NCBI RefSeq assembly: GCF_009905375.1
Contig: NC_133653.1
Location: 55,731,663 to 55,795,662, forward strand
Length of the DNA stretch: 64,000 nucleotides
Direction of reading: 5' to 3'
Source of the DNA: Apium graveolens
Taxonomy: Eukaryota; Streptophyta; Magnoliopsida; Apiales; Apiaceae
Of this stretch, positions 46,936 to 59,761 are shown one piece after another. A program made the position numbers and the translations under genes. Each line of letters opens with the position of its first letter. The stretch's first letter is position 1. The notes under the pieces are model-generated. The model was not told where the DNA came from. It did no database searches and saw only the letters and a list, made by a program, of their open reading frames with translations.

Positions 46936-49886
46936 ATGGATCCATTTTCTAAATAACACTCCATTGTGCGCTTCGCATTAACTACTAATGTAAAATTGAA
47001 TGTTGAGCTTCTCAGGCATGTGCATACAACAGCTACAAATTCTTCTGATGATGAACAATTAGCTGTCTCCTTTACTATTAGTAATGATACAATCAGAATC
47101 ACAGAAGATGATTTAAATGAACATCTTCAGCTACCCCGTGATAATTTTGATGACATTCCAGAAGACTGGGAATTACTCAGCTTTTTCAGAGCAATAAGGA
47201 GCACATTGACAGGGAATGACGATTTTCCAAAGCACTTCAACAAAAGTCATCTTCCAAAGGAATGGAATCTGTTCTTCAATATATTGCCTCACTGCTCGGC
47301 TCCCAAGACTGGTGGATTCCATGGACTGATTATTTTCAATCAAGTTGTTGGGGTTGCTGTCATAAATAATCTCCGCATCAACTTTGGACATTATTCATGA
47401 AGCACATTTTGGAGAACCAATCTCAGCGTCAAAACTTTATCTTATACGCAAGGTTTCTTCATATTTTTCTCAATGGAAAACTGTCAGAAGCACAAAAGGC
47501 ATCAACTCACAGTGATATCTTGGAAGATCCTCCTATCTTGTCTCCTCTGATAGTGACTAAATTGCACAAGAAAAGGAACTACTCATATGCAAATATTGCC
47601 TTCCTAACATACCCCATGATAGATGTTTTTGCTACTATCAATGCTCAATATAAAGAAGAGGAAGCTGAAGATGAACCTCAAGCTGAACATGAACCACAGG
47701 AAAACATTTCTCATGAACCTGAAGAAAATATGAATGCAGAAGTAGATCAACCTGATCCTGAGCATGGTGATCAAGCAGAGGCTGAAGTTTAACCGGAACA
47801 AGAAGCTGAACCTAAAAATTCTCCACAACCTCAACCTGAAGCTGTTAATTCACCTCCTCAAGCTGGTGAGTCTACTCACTCTAATACATCTGTCTACATA
47901 CCAGCTTTCTCAGGTATGGGTACTTCTTTTATGAGTAATATTTTGAAGCATGCTCTGATTTCATTAATATAGATCAATTACATCTTGATCATCAGCACAC
48001 ACAACTACTTATTGAACAAGTAGATAGGAGAGGGATTGAATTTGGCATTCCATAAATTTATAACCACCCTCTAGAGCCCAATCAAACACCTTCAACTCTC
48101 CTAGCCCAAACCCTAGAGTATAAGGACCCCATGCAAATAGAGGGAGAAACTGCACTAGATGCAACAAATAAGGAAGGTACTTTGAGAGAACCCGCAGTTC
48201 TGTCTCCTTTGAAGCAAAGTAGTGAATTTCCTGATACAAATGTAAACCTTCAGGTATCTTCTCAAAAGGATTCTCTGGCTGAAAAGGTAACTACACAGTT
48301 ACTAGATCTATCTTCTCAACAAGGTAGATCTATTGAATTTCGCCCGTCGGCCACGACATCCTGTAACGAGTCAAACACTCTATCCAATATCCAAGCTCTT
48401 GAAGCATTAAATAAGTTGATTAGAAGAGTTCTATTTGGTGAGGAAATATTGACGGAAACAGGGCATTCAACCATTTTACGGTTGGAATATCATGTTAAAG
48501 GTCCTTCAATGGATCAACTGCCTTCACAGGTGTTAGGAGAGAGTGCTGTAATCGCTGTCAAACCTAGCACATCACTTACCTCCCCAGGACTAATAAACCT
48601 GGATACATCTGTGGATAGTGGATCTGACACAAGCGCGGATCGGCAACCCATTGGAAATGAACTAGATTTAACTACTGAGCCTAAGGGGAAAGTATCTTCA
48701 CATATACAAGGGGAAGTTGGGGATCAGATGCCAAATATGACGGCCCCAGTGTTCCTTCCAGAGATTCTAACTCTGGATGAGTAATCTCCTGATGACAGGC
48801 AACTTGTCTCAGACAAGGATCGGGAATTGCGAACTCCCATTGCACCACTGCTGACCTCCTTAAGGATGGCTTCATTGTCTTCTGTAGGTACACTTAGAAC
48901 TCAGAGCTTTGAGCTGAGTGAACATGTGAGAACGAGTGACACACATGACCCTAAACCGAGTGCTAGAGTTCTGAGCGATATACTGCAAAAAGCTTGTGAG
49001 ACACCTACCATCAAAACTACACCTATAGATCTATCAAACTATGTCACTAAATCTTATCTTGAAGAGCAGCTGGCTTTCAAAGACAGCTATCTCAAAGAAC
49101 AGCTGGCTCTTAAAGATCAACATTTTCAGACAGAACTATCTCTCAGGGATCATCAGATCGCCAATCTTTCCGATCAACATGAACATCAGCAAGCAGCATT
49201 CGCCAGTTTACGGGAATTCGTTGAGCGATCTCTCTCTCATACAGGAAAAGGAAAAGCAATTGCCAACACTGAGCCAAAGATCTCAATTAGCAAGAAAGCA
49301 CCGCTCCCAGTCTCATCTGAAGCAGCTCTTGCCAGTACTGGGCCAATGACCTCAGTCAGTAAGCAACTGCATGTTTCTCTTGAGATCCCTGTTTCAACCA
49401 TACATGCTCAATAAACACCAGCTCTGAAAGATAACCCAACTGAGGGGGAGAAAAGGGCAGTAGAACAAGAAAAAGTAGACGCTGTTGTTAATCTACTTCA
49501 AGATTCCTTTTAGACTACTAGTACTTTTGATGAATTTGGAGATGAGATGGAGGAAGAACGAGAAGAGAGAATTGATGAAAGGGTGCTCCTCAAGGAAACA
49601 TTTTCTAAGGAGAGTGCAACATCCCAGGGGGAGCAATCAGGACATCTGAGCCAAATCATTACAACTCAGAGAAATCTGTTGTCTCAGATATATGCTCCAA
49701 AACCCTAATTCTCTGAAGATGAACTAGAAGAAGGTGAAATAGATGAAAGTGATGTTCCAATGGGGTGTGAGCCAAGATTCGAGGAAGTGGCTACAGAAGA
49801 AAGAAAGATTATCTCCGAGGATGAAGAGTTTGAAGATGAAGATGCTTTCTCAGACGACTGTCTATTTAATGGACTTCCAGAGAAAA
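46936..49886 (+). pseudogene. Sirevirus family 2 post-pol ORF, broken and cut by element B
   Basis: The likely start is the ATG at 46936 (MDPFSK), followed by a TAA at 46954-46956 in the same frame as 46966-47400. Further pieces are 47397-47792, 48131-48784 and 48827-49414, then remnants to 49886. The N-terminal 150-200 residues match the domain in family 1 by pattern: TTAT-N-S near the start, then LPKEWNLF against LRKEWSFM, and ILYARFLHIFLNGKL against VYYARFFMMLANHL. Then come a Glu/Pro-rich stretch, a coiled coil at 49030-49230 (EEQLAFKDSYLKEQLALKDQ) and an acidic end. No signal peptide or membrane anchor is seen. Element B interrupts it after LFNGLPEKM-type sequence. Confidence 0.82.
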
Positions 49887-52089
49887 TGTAATAACCCCAA
49901 TTTTTGGGAATTTTTGAAACCCTTATGAATAGTGTTTTTGCTGAATGAGAAACCTTTTCATGCCACGCTATGTAGGGGTTCTGTTATTGATCTTATGGGA
50001 TATTATTAGTACTCTATGTGGTATATAACTGTATGTAAAGATCGTCAGAATCCAATTCCGAACACTTTGGTTTTTCCCGGAAATCCATAAGATACGGAGA
50101 GAATTGAGTATAAGGTAACAGAATAAAAAGGATTTAAATTAAAGGATTATAATAGAGGATCATAAAAAGGAATATAATGTATTGAGAAAGGTTAAGGGAA
50201 CCTAAGTAATAAGATCCCGGGTATGATCCTTCAAACGATAGACGAGAACGAAAGTTAAGCGAACCGTACAACAGATCAGCGGTCATTAGGCAAACGATTA
50301 GGAAAATAATCAAAGGGATTAATGGGAGTGATGTCATCCAACCAATAGAAAGGAGACAAGGAAGGGAGGATGACATCATAAGGGTGACATAAGCATGACA
50401 TGGAAGGAAGGAGGTGTGGTTGATTTAGGACCACACAAATTCAAGGGCAAGGTGGTAATTTGCTAAATCAAAAACAAAACCAAGCCAACCAACTAGCAAA
50501 TCATTTCATCAAAAATCAAAAACAATCAGCCAAGGCATTGTTCTTCATATTAGCTCTCGGCTTTTTGCCTTTTTCAAAGAAAAAAATTTCCAAAATCAAG
50601 ATCCAAGCATCCTTAATTGGTAAGAAAATTCCCTAATCATCCTTATGCTTAGTTATGGCTATATCATGAGTTTAAGCCTTTAATTCTTTCTCTAACTTCT
50701 TCATTTAATCAATGAAGAAGACAATGAATAGTGTTTTCAAGTTTTTAACTTGAACTTTTTCTTGTTTTTCTTAAAGATCCAAGCTTTCCTAAGGCTTCTC
50801 CAAGCTTCTTAAGGCTTCCTAGCTCAACCCACCACTTCAAGGAAGGTATACCATTTTCAAACCCTAGGTTCATATATATTATAAGGTGATTTTGATGAGT
50901 AGGATGTTATTGTAGTTGTTGTTATGATTAGAGTTTGAGATTTGGAATGGTAGTGAAATGAAATGGTAATTTTGTGGTTTTGATTTAAAGAAACTTAAGA
51001 ATGATTAAAGTAAAGTTTAAGCATAAGTATGAATGGTTAAATTGAATTGGTTGGGGTTGTTATGATGTGATAAGGATGGATGTTTGTTGTATGATGGATT
51101 TGAGGTTGGATTTGGGGTTGATTTGGAATGGGTTTGAATGGTTTAAAATTTGGAAATCACGTAAACATAGCCGTCGTAACGTCCGATTTTCTTTGGACTG
51201 TTTTTGTGCATAGCATTAGGACCCGAGAACCCCCTGCTAGATTGTGACCACTGCCATGTTTAGATAGCTCATGTTACGAGCTTCGTTTTGATATGTAGTT
51301 CGTCCGATTCCGATTTACGGTTTAGGAGAAACGACCGTTTCAAGTAACGGCGTTTCGCGAACGAAACTTTTTTTCCTCGCCTTACTTTGGAATGTAGGTT
51401 AAAGACCAAAAAGGGTTAATTAATGTGTGACACATTTATGGTAAGTGTGTTAGGCAGTTGGTAAGTCATTCGCGAAGGAATCGCTTTAAAACTCGTAAAG
51501 GTTAAATTATTAAAAATGATGGAGCCGAGGGTACCCGAGTGACTTAAGCGAATCAGTGAGCGCAAAACAAGCGTTAGAGTCTAAGTTAGTTAAAGTATAG
51601 AATTACAAGTGATTTTGGTTTAATTCCAACTTACTTGTTGTCTATAGGTTACCAGACTCGTCCCGAGCCATTCGTAACCCCCAGTCGCTCAGGCAAGTAT
51701 TCTATCCGTTATACTGTTGTTGTGATGAATACACTTGTATATGCATTATCTTGCGATAGATGCATGTTGGTTATTTAGCAAATTCTTGCGATATATTGTA
51801 GCATGTGATATGGTATATATGCATGCCTGTTTCATATTCTTGAAATATATATCTGTTGGTTCAGTTGATAATACCTATGCTAGAGGATAGCGGTATCTTG
51901 CATATACCCTTAGTATAGGGACTCAAAGGTGAAAATATTTTCTAAAACCGGGAGTCGAGGATCCCGAGTAGATTTTGTATATATGGATATGGATATATAT
52001 ATATATATTTATATATATATATATATGGTTATAGTTTTCCAAACTATTAATCGAATAAGGTTTATTCGATAACTTTAACTTTATTATTT

Positions 52090-52345
52090 ATTGAATATTA
52101 TTTCGAATATTATTCAAAGGCGTATGACTCCTTTTATTTATTTATCTGAATATTATTTGAATATTCATTCGAGGGCTTATGACTCTTTTATATTATTTAT
52201 TTGAATATTATTTGAATATTCATTCGAGGGCTTATGACTCTTTTATTTATTTATTTGAATATTATTTGAATATTCATTTGAGGGCTTATGACTCTTTTAT
52301 ATTATTTATTTGAATATTATTTGAATATTCATTTGAGGATCTATG
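52090..52345 (+). repeat. Five tandem units of about 55 bp in the element B 5' LTR
   Basis: Units contain GAATATTATTTGAATATTC and end in TATGACTC. There is one unit more than in element A, and units in B are more alike, with GAGGGCTTATGACTC in three of them. The 3' LTR copy is at 61964-62220. Confidence 0.8.
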
Positions 52346-53734
52346 ACTCCGATTATTTGCTGAAATATATTCTTTATTTTATTAAAGAATAAGATGTCAA
52401 TAATCAAACTTATTTTCGATTATTCAAATAAAGATAATACTTTCATATAAGTATATCTTTGGTTATTTAATACTCGTTTCAAGTATAAATTTTAATACTT
52501 CTACTTCAATTATTTTTATAAAGATTATTCTTTATGGGAATATTATTTAATTAATAATATTCAGATATTTTCTAATATTCTGGGGACTGATTTACTTCAT
52601 TAAATCAGCTTTACTCCAAACACTCTTTAAAGTGTTTTCGAGTCTTCAAAATGATTTTTAAAAGTCAGAGCGGATCCCAAAACTCATTTTTATATTTAAG
52701 ATCTTCCTTTTTTAAGGGGATTTAAATACTCGCTCAAAACCTGGGGAATCCGGCTCTGTGGTGTATTTTATATTCGCAACAAGGTTGCAGATTTGGTAAA
52801 TGAATTGATTACTTGCCCAACGTTCGGGAAGTAAGCCCCTCTCATTGAGTCGGCATAAGCGACAGGCCGGGGTACGGTCTATTATTGTGTAAGTGGCTCA
52901 GTGGGAGTCCATCAAATGCATAAGTGGCTGAGTGGCAGTCCAGCATAGGTCTTAATTATGACCAGGGTGATGACCAGTGGGGAATTCATCCATCTACTAG
53001 TAGAAAAGGTTACTTATTGGTATCTTTGCCTGATCAGCAAGATATCGGGTTTATGCCAAAATTCTTTTCCTTTCCAAAATTCATTGGATGTTTCGAACTC
53101 TGTTCATACTTCACATAACAGAGGTTCCAGGAAATGTTTTCGGGATATATATGTATGTGGATATATATATATATATATATCGGGACTAAATAAAGTATCT
53201 CATAACTTTTTCATTCAATAATATTTCAAAGATTGAATCTATTCAAGTCTTATCTTGTGGTCTCATCAGTGGGATGAACTTTTGAAATTGATTATAACTT
53301 GAACGGTGGTAGTTCAAGTAGTATTGGGAAAGATATAAGTATATTGGGGTATTTGGTAACCTCATCTTTTAAACTTATATCTAATTAATAATTGTCTTAT
53401 GAATGACAAAGATTTTCAGAAAAACGTTGAGACAAGGTTAGATATATGAGATCACCTTGCAACGATATTTTTTATACAGTTATACACTGGGACTTTGTGT
53501 ATATTATGCATGGAAGAGGACTTCCAATATTTTGAAAAGTATATATGTATATATACTGAATATTTTGCGACTTCATCGCATTAAGATATCAAACTTGGTT
53601 CATTTCTTTTGACCAAGACTTTCATGAGTATTATGAGTAGGCTCATATACTATTAATCATTATACATATTATTTTGGTGGGCTTGCTGCTCACCCTTGCT
53701 TTCTTCTTTCATCACACAACAACAGATAGAAAAG

Positions 53735-53881
53735 ATGAACAGAACCAAGCTCCCGATTCGCAAGCGATTAGGAGACGTTCCGCAGTTTTCTAGAAGCATT
53801 GATGCCGCCGTAGCTGAGGTAGGAACTACCAATAGGCTAGGCTTTCAACTTTTGATGGACCAGATTTATTTATATTTATGA
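53735..53881 (+). CDS. Possible 48-residue leader peptide in the LTR (element B, 5' LTR)
   Basis: The ATG at 53735 starts MNRTKLPIRKRLGDVPQ, continues through an Ala/Glu/Val stretch (DAAVAEVG) and ends at 53881. It aligns to the 33-residue frame of element A with conserved RKR-x-G-x-VP and AEV. The longer C-terminal part is not shared. It is either a real upstream ORF or a conserved nucleotide element that happens to be open. Confidence 0.3.
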   Translation: MNRTKLPIRKRLGDVPQFSRSIDAAVAEVGTTNRLGFQLLMDQIYLYL

Positions 53882-54133
53882 ATTGTAATAATGGCAAAGA
53901 AATGTAAATTTATTCAGAAAACCTTTTAAGGTGTATTGGCAGATAATTGTGGAATAAAATGACTTGTGGTTATTTTTGGATGTTCATCTCTGAGACTATA
54001 ACGTGTGGTGTGTGTTTATTGTGGGGTCACAGTACAGAGTAGTTGAGTAATTATTAAAATTGGGTGTTATTAAGGGAAATGGAACTCGTGACGACCCGGA
54101 TCCCCGACCCCGGATCTGGGGGTGTTACAGAAA

Positions 54134-54145
54134 TGGTATCAGAGC
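54134..54145 (+). other. Primer-binding site for initiator-Met tRNA (element B)
   Basis: TGGTATCAGAGC lies four bases after the 5' LTR, identical in sequence and spacing to element A. Confidence 0.92.
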
Positions 54146-54400
54146 TAAGCGTTATAAACCTCAGAGATGATGGGACGTTAAGATAATAAGTTCACTAAGA
54201 TAATAAGAACTCTTGCCAAGTTCATAGTCGGGCTACCTAACGTAGCACTGACAGTTAAAACCCTTATGGGAACCCTTATAGGTATCGTGATAGTAACATA
54301 GTTTGTTCTCGTATAGGGCAGCGGGGCACCAAACCTTGAGGTTCAGGAGCATCAGCATGAGGATGTTTTATTACAAGTTGGAGATCAAATTGTGAATCCG

Positions 54401-55165
54401 ATGGAGTACCCTAATGAGGGACCAGATGAGGTTCAGATAGAGAATGCTGCGGTTGAGGATGTTATTCCGGAAAGGATTGTGGCTGAGGAGGATCTCATGG
54501 AGGATCCTGATGAGAATGAAGAGAGGACTGTTGAGGAACAGATGACCGTAGTCAGGGCGACTACCAGAGCTAGAATGGCCGCGAGGGTGGCCCTAGAGAA
54601 TGAAGAGTTACCAAGGGCACAAAGGTTAATGAGGGCAGAAGGAGTGGGGCCTTCCACGACCCCAATTATACCAGTATCAGACCCTCTTCCAGAGGCTCCT
54701 GTAGACATCCATGAGGTTCCACCAGTTCCTGTTCCCTCCCCTGTACAGAGCCCAGCACATACTGAGGAAATGCCACCTTTATCCCCTGCACCATTGTCAC
54801 CTGATACCGTGCTTGGTTATCCATTTGGATCTCCTGGGTCTGCACCACCTGTCCCCCATGGACTGCTAGATGCTACCACTCAGGCTTCTCTTATCGCTGA
54901 TTATCATATGACTTTGGGTGGCCTGTCAGAGGCCAGGAATGTTAGGAGTGATCTGTTGGATCGACTTACTGCACCAAGGATTGAGGGTGGGATACTTCCG
55001 GCAGGATTAGCGTATAGCATGGAAAGGATTGAGGCTACCACCCGTGTTACAGCTAGAGGCCATCTTGAGGGTCAGGTTGATCCAGCTCTACTTGCGACTA
55101 TCTTAGACCTCATCACCTCTGTGATGGAACAGGTTAGGGATGTTGTGCGTGCTCACACCTCTTAA
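54401..55165 (+). CDS. gag: Gag N-terminal-like ORF (element B)
   Basis: This 254-residue ORF begins at the ATG at 54401; the frame is open from about 54317. The N-terminal 75 residues are acidic (IENAAVEDVIPERIVAEEDL), followed by an Arg/Ala-rich stretch (TTRARMAARVALENEEL), a Pro-rich stretch (PEAPVDIHEVPPVPVPSPVQ) and a C-terminal helix-rich part (LGGLSEARNVRSDLLDRLTA). It has no zinc knuckle and no gag core; the gag core comes later in broken form. It is the longest intact frame in A or B, and its first part matches the remnant at 13630-13930. Its position after the PBS suggests a gag leader domain. Whether it is made is unknown. Confidence 0.55.
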   Translation: MEYPNEGPDEVQIENAAVEDVIPERIVAEEDLMEDPDENEERTVEEQMTVVRATTRARMAARVALENEELPRAQRLMRAEGVGPSTTPIIPVSDPLPEAPVDIHEVPPVPVPSPVQSPAHTEEMPPLSPAPLSPDTVLGYPFGSPGSAPPVPHGLLDATTQASLIADYHMTLGGLSEARNVRSDLLDRLTAPRIEGGILPAGLAYSMERIEATTRVTARGHLEGQVDPALLATILDLITSVMEQVRDVVRAHTS

Positions 55166-55586
55166 TCCATGGTAGTGTGCAGAGCCAGAGCAATCAAACA
55201 AGGGTCTCATGTAGCACCGCTTTTGGAGGATTAGCCTAAGTTATGAATGATTAGTTTTAATGACGAGATGACTATCTATGGTAGTACTTTTGGGATAGGA
55301 GCGATAAGTTCATATGATGTAATCCTCTTTAGTATGTTCAGTTGTTGTACCCTCGAACGAATGGTTATGTATATATTCGTTAATTTCAGTTCAGGTCAGT
55401 TTAATTGTGATAAATCACATTGTTAATTGCTCTATTAACACTTAAGAGAGTGTCATGAAGTTTATCGAACTTAAGAATTCATAATTTACAATCGTGCAAG
55501 GACTAAACGAGGGGAAGACTTAAGCAAAGTAAGTAAGACAAATATCCGGAGATTCTCAAAATTTTCCAAGTAATATGCCCCCACAA
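55166..55586 (+). other. Element B segment absent from A, no coding content seen
   Basis: This stretch takes the place of the RNase H fragment of element A. It has no ORF and no protein that I recognise. Homology with A resumes near 55587 (AAGGAATAAGATT). Confidence 0.6.
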
Positions 55587-58500
55587 GGAATAAGATTAAG
55601 GGCAAACCTTGAACATGATAATCGGGGAGGCCGCAATTAAGATATAAAGAACCCGGAAAATAATAAAGTGGAAAATGAAGATTTTAAAAATTAAAAGATG
55701 ACTCCAATTATGGGGAGTAGGAAGAAACATTTAGACTGAGGAAACAATGTAGTGGGAAATTCTTTCAGGACCTTTAAGTCGCTAAGCTCTCTGAGTTCTA
55801 AGGAACAAGCTGACCCAGCCGAGGCAAGAGCCTGGCTAAAGGAAATATAGGAATCATTTGAGATTCAAAATGATTGATGAACCATCAAAGACTGTTTTCA
55901 TCACTTACCCTCCTAAGAGAGAAACCACCCGCCGGTGAAAGATCAAGAAAGGCACGGAGCCAGAGGTTAGAATAAACTGATTAAAGTTCAATCAATTGTT
56001 TTCGAGAAAGTAATTCCCAAGGTTATGGAGATAGTGTAAAAGCTTTAGAGCCAGAACAAAGGCAGACGAGTATGATGAATTGTGAATCTAAGTTGTAAAA
56101 GTTGTCAAGATTCGTTCTGAGGACACGAATCCAGAATGACGGGATGTTTGAAATCAATGCTTATGTTGTGTTGGTTCATGAAATAATGATAAGAGAAAGG
56201 AATATAACGGCAATAGAGTTTGAGGAATGATAAGGGAGTTGGGTATGAGGAAACCCTAAAGACTCATAGCAATAGAAATAGAAAAGTATGTAATCGTCAG
56301 GATGATGATGATTCACCATGAGTTAAAATTGATGGTTGAGGGCATAAGAGATACATATATTTTGTCCCCTGTAAGTTGGAAAGATTCGAGGAAACCTTGA
56401 GATAATTCGAAGGATAAATAATGAGACGCGGATAGACTAAGGAGACAAGGAAGTAAGAAATTAGGAAAATTGGATGAAGGAAGTGACCTTCAAGAATGTG
56501 AAGTGTAAGATCGGTGGCTTGATACCCAGATAGGGAGACGCCAGGTATGAGAGATATCCCAACATTGAGGTGACTGTTGAGATAAACAACAAAAGTAAAT
56601 AAGGAATTATTAAGAAGAAGTTCACGTTGAACACGACCAATATCTTCCAGAACATCCTTGTTATCGTTACCAAATTAGGCAAGATAAGCGGATAACCGTT
56701 GTTATCTTTTGGAGGCCATATTTATTGACCCCATTTTGAATACAGACGTTATTGTGAAAATAGACATGTACTATCAAGGTGGGAATGATTGAATAAGATA
56801 CCCTTATCAGGGATATATGACTTGAGTTATCCATGGAAGGATGCATGTACCTTTTTAAAGGTGGAATTAAGGATAGAACATCGGTAACTTAAAATGAATC
56901 TTAGGGGAATGCACATAGGTGGACATTTCACCCTTAATAGGGATAGTATGAAATCTGACAGTATGAATTGGAAAGGATTAAGGTAATAACAACCTTTAAG
57001 AATCAGTGGAGAAATTTTTCAGAAGTATATAGACAATGGTTCTAGTATTAGTAAATGGTATTTTGATATGCCCTGTATATAGGGAATACAGGAGGAACGA
57101 TTGAAGGATAACCTTAGAGGTTTTACAAGGAGAAAGGAAATATTCGAAATTCTCAAGAATAAAAATGTTGATAAAGGAAATATGACATAATTATAATGAT
57201 GCCAAGTGGGGCACGTGTTAAACCACGAGAAAGTATGGATCGAACCAGTAAAGGTCGAAATTATTCAGGGCAATTAGGACTTAAGATAAAAGATGTTCTA
57301 AGTATGATTGAGAGTCAGTCGTGACAGTGATTAACCTCTAAAGACTGAGGCAATAACTTATGGAAAAATGGTGATTTTTTTTTTACTCATCAGATTTTAA
57401 GGAATACATCTTCACAAAAGCAGTGATTGAAATAAGGTAGAAAATTTATTTGGAGGTGGTTAAAATGACATTGACTATAAGGAAATTTTAATATCAGGAA
57501 AGGCCAAAGAGGTGGCCGACACTTTAAAGGTAAGAGGATAATTATAGGCGCTTGTGCCAGAGGAATACAGTGATGATGGTTAAAACTGTGAAGGTTGTAT
57601 TATGGTTTGGAAGATTGACATTCCTTCTGATGACTGTGCAATACCCAACCGTAATAGCAGTTGGTAAAAGTTTAATTCATGTAATCGCCATGAACGGGCT
57701 ATCTATCTTAGGAGGTCCTATCTTGGGATAAGCCAGGACCATGTTTCCAAAAGGACTAGACGAACCTTTGAGTTAAGTCTTCTATTTAAGGCATATGATT
57801 AAGAATGGTATTAACCTGCTATCGTTGCTTTGATTGAAACTCTTCTGCAATTTTATCTGCTTCACGTCATGAATGTACGTCAGGATCAGGAGTGTTCTTC
57901 ATGAATCAAGAACGGTGATCATGTTACCTCCTTAGAAGAATTCGATATGATATGAATGGACTCCGTATGGTTAGCTATTAAAACTTCATGGAAAACGAAT
58001 GACTACAGTAGGTCAACGGTGGGCCATAGTAATGTAGGAATGATTCTGAGAGTAATGAGCTGATTACTTACAACCGTGAGAGTTGTATTGGAATGGATGT
58101 TGAGAGTAAGTACCACTAATCGGGTCGTGGTGGTGTATAAGTTATCATTGATAGACTAATTAAGTCAATTATCTACCTATGATATATTTATTCCTTCTTA
58201 TCGATAAAGAGTAGTATTACCCATACGAAGAAGGTTGCGGTATAGAAATGGATTCTAGTAACGATGAGATCTAGAATGAGATCCCAGATTCGATTTTCGA
58301 TATCGAGGGAGTTTCAAAGGTGATTGTGTATAAGCTCGAGGAAGAGCATGGGTCCATAGAATGATGGACGGAATAAAAATATTTAGGCATGGGAAATACG
58401 ATGCTATAATACTTGATGCTGATATAAATACGTTTATGTTTTGTTCTCCTATGACAAACCTCTATAATTCAGAGGTAGGTTCCAAGCCAGATATTTTGTG

Positions 58501-59748
58501 GCAGTATATATATTTTTTTTTATATATACAATTCTCTTCAGTTCGTTCTTTTCTCTTCATTTCATTTCATGTAATCTGAGAAGAACAACCCTTCCAGAAG
58601 GGGAGGTATTGCCGAATGACTATCTATCTGTGTGATAGAAGCCTAGTAGGATACCATCTATTGTTTAATTGCTTGTCAAGTACTAAAGGCTGGCCACCTT
58701 CTGTACTAACTATGCAATATAACAAGTGTTCATGATCATAGTGATCTCTCAACAAATTCCTTTACTTCTATTTGATTGATCAAATTTTGGAAAATAGAAA
58801 CAACTGAAAAAGGAGTAATAAAGTAGTGGTAGTATGCGGAATGGAAACACATTCGTGATACTAAGGTTGACGTGGTTATTAAAAAGGGTTATAGAACGCT
58901 AGCGAGCAAAAGTATGACCAGTATAATATTAGGAACGGAAGGTGATAGCGATTACGAACTGGAAAAGAATGGGTATTGAGAAGCAAGAGCTCTAATGATT
59001 GGAAGCTATGATGAGAGTCTGTGCAATAGACTTGAAAGAATTTGGAATGATCACTTAATTCGGATTGAGTTATCTTACGACAATAGATCATATGTCATTA
59101 TCGAGATGTCGCCTTATGAGATCCTTGAGGGAAGACAATGTCGATCTCCCTTATGTTAGGATGAAGTTGTAGAGCGCAAGATGCTCGGACCCGCAGTAGT
59201 CCAAAGGACCAAGGATATGATAGATCTAATCAGAGGACGGCTGGTAGTAGCCCAAGATGGACATGATAAGTATGTTGATTTGACACGAAAGGATAAAGAG
59301 TATGAAATAGGGGACCTAGTAATGTTATAGGTATCCCTTGGAAAGGATTGATGAGGTTCGGAAAGAAAGGAAAGCTAAGTCTACAATTTGTTGGACCCTT
59401 GGATATATTAAGACGTTTGGGAAGTTAGCATATGAGCTAGCCTTAACCCAGAACCTGTAGCAAGTTCGTAACGTGTTTCACGTATCAATGTTAAGGAAGT
59501 GTAATTTAGATGCCAGATGAATAGAGGCATATGAGCGCATAGATATGCAACCCGACGTAACCTATATGGAGCAACCAGGAAGGGTTATAGAGTGAAAAGG
59601 GACAAATGCTTAGGAGAAGGATTATCAAACTAGGCAGAGTTTGGTGGTAGAACCACAATGTGGGAAAATTGACTCGAGAGTTAGAAAGTGTGATGCTAAG
59701 AGAGTGTCCCCATTTGTTTTCTATCTGATTCCGGGACGGAATCCTTTT
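55587..59748 (+). pseudogene. Degenerate gag-pol body (element B)
   Basis: The body matches 14735-18975 of element A closely. Gag core remnant is near 55750-56240 (KEQADPAEARAWLKEI), RNase H end near 57500 (KAKEVADTLK), and the integrase end near 59040-59740 (SPYEILEGRQCRSPLC, MIDLIRGRLVVAQD, YEIGDLVM). TAG at 59328-59330 and the lost base just after it are the same as in A. There is no long ORF. Confidence 0.8.
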
Positions 59749-59761
59749 AAGGAGGGGAGAC
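59749..59761 (+). other. Polypurine tract (element B)
   Basis: AAGGAGGGGAGAC, identical to that of element A, directly before the 3' LTR. Confidence 0.88.

Larger units (their letters stand above)
38862..49886 (+). mobile_element. Sirevirus family 2, interrupted by gypsy element B
   Basis: This is a second, distinct Sirevirus: LTR to 39842, PBS at 39845, gag with two zinc knuckles, protease, integrase, RT and RNase H to 45778, spacer, and a post-pol ORF cut by element B at 49887. The protein is clearly different from family 1. There are many stops and shifts, so it is older than B. The remaining end (rest of the ORF, PPT, 3' LTR) is expected beyond 64001. The LTR start is uncertain because the 3' LTR is not in the window. 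Confidence 0.88.
49887..54129 (+). repeat. 5' LTR of gypsy element B
   Basis: This 4,243-base repeat begins TGTAATAACCCC and ends GGTGTTACA. It resembles the LTR of A over most of its length, but the part at about 52835-53185 is a different sequence from the matching place in A (12010-12512) and contains a direct repeat of about 20 bases (AAGTGGCT[CG]AGTGG) near 52891-52942. The five-unit tandem repeat is at 52090-52345, and the short leader frame is at 53735-53881. Confidence 0.94.
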
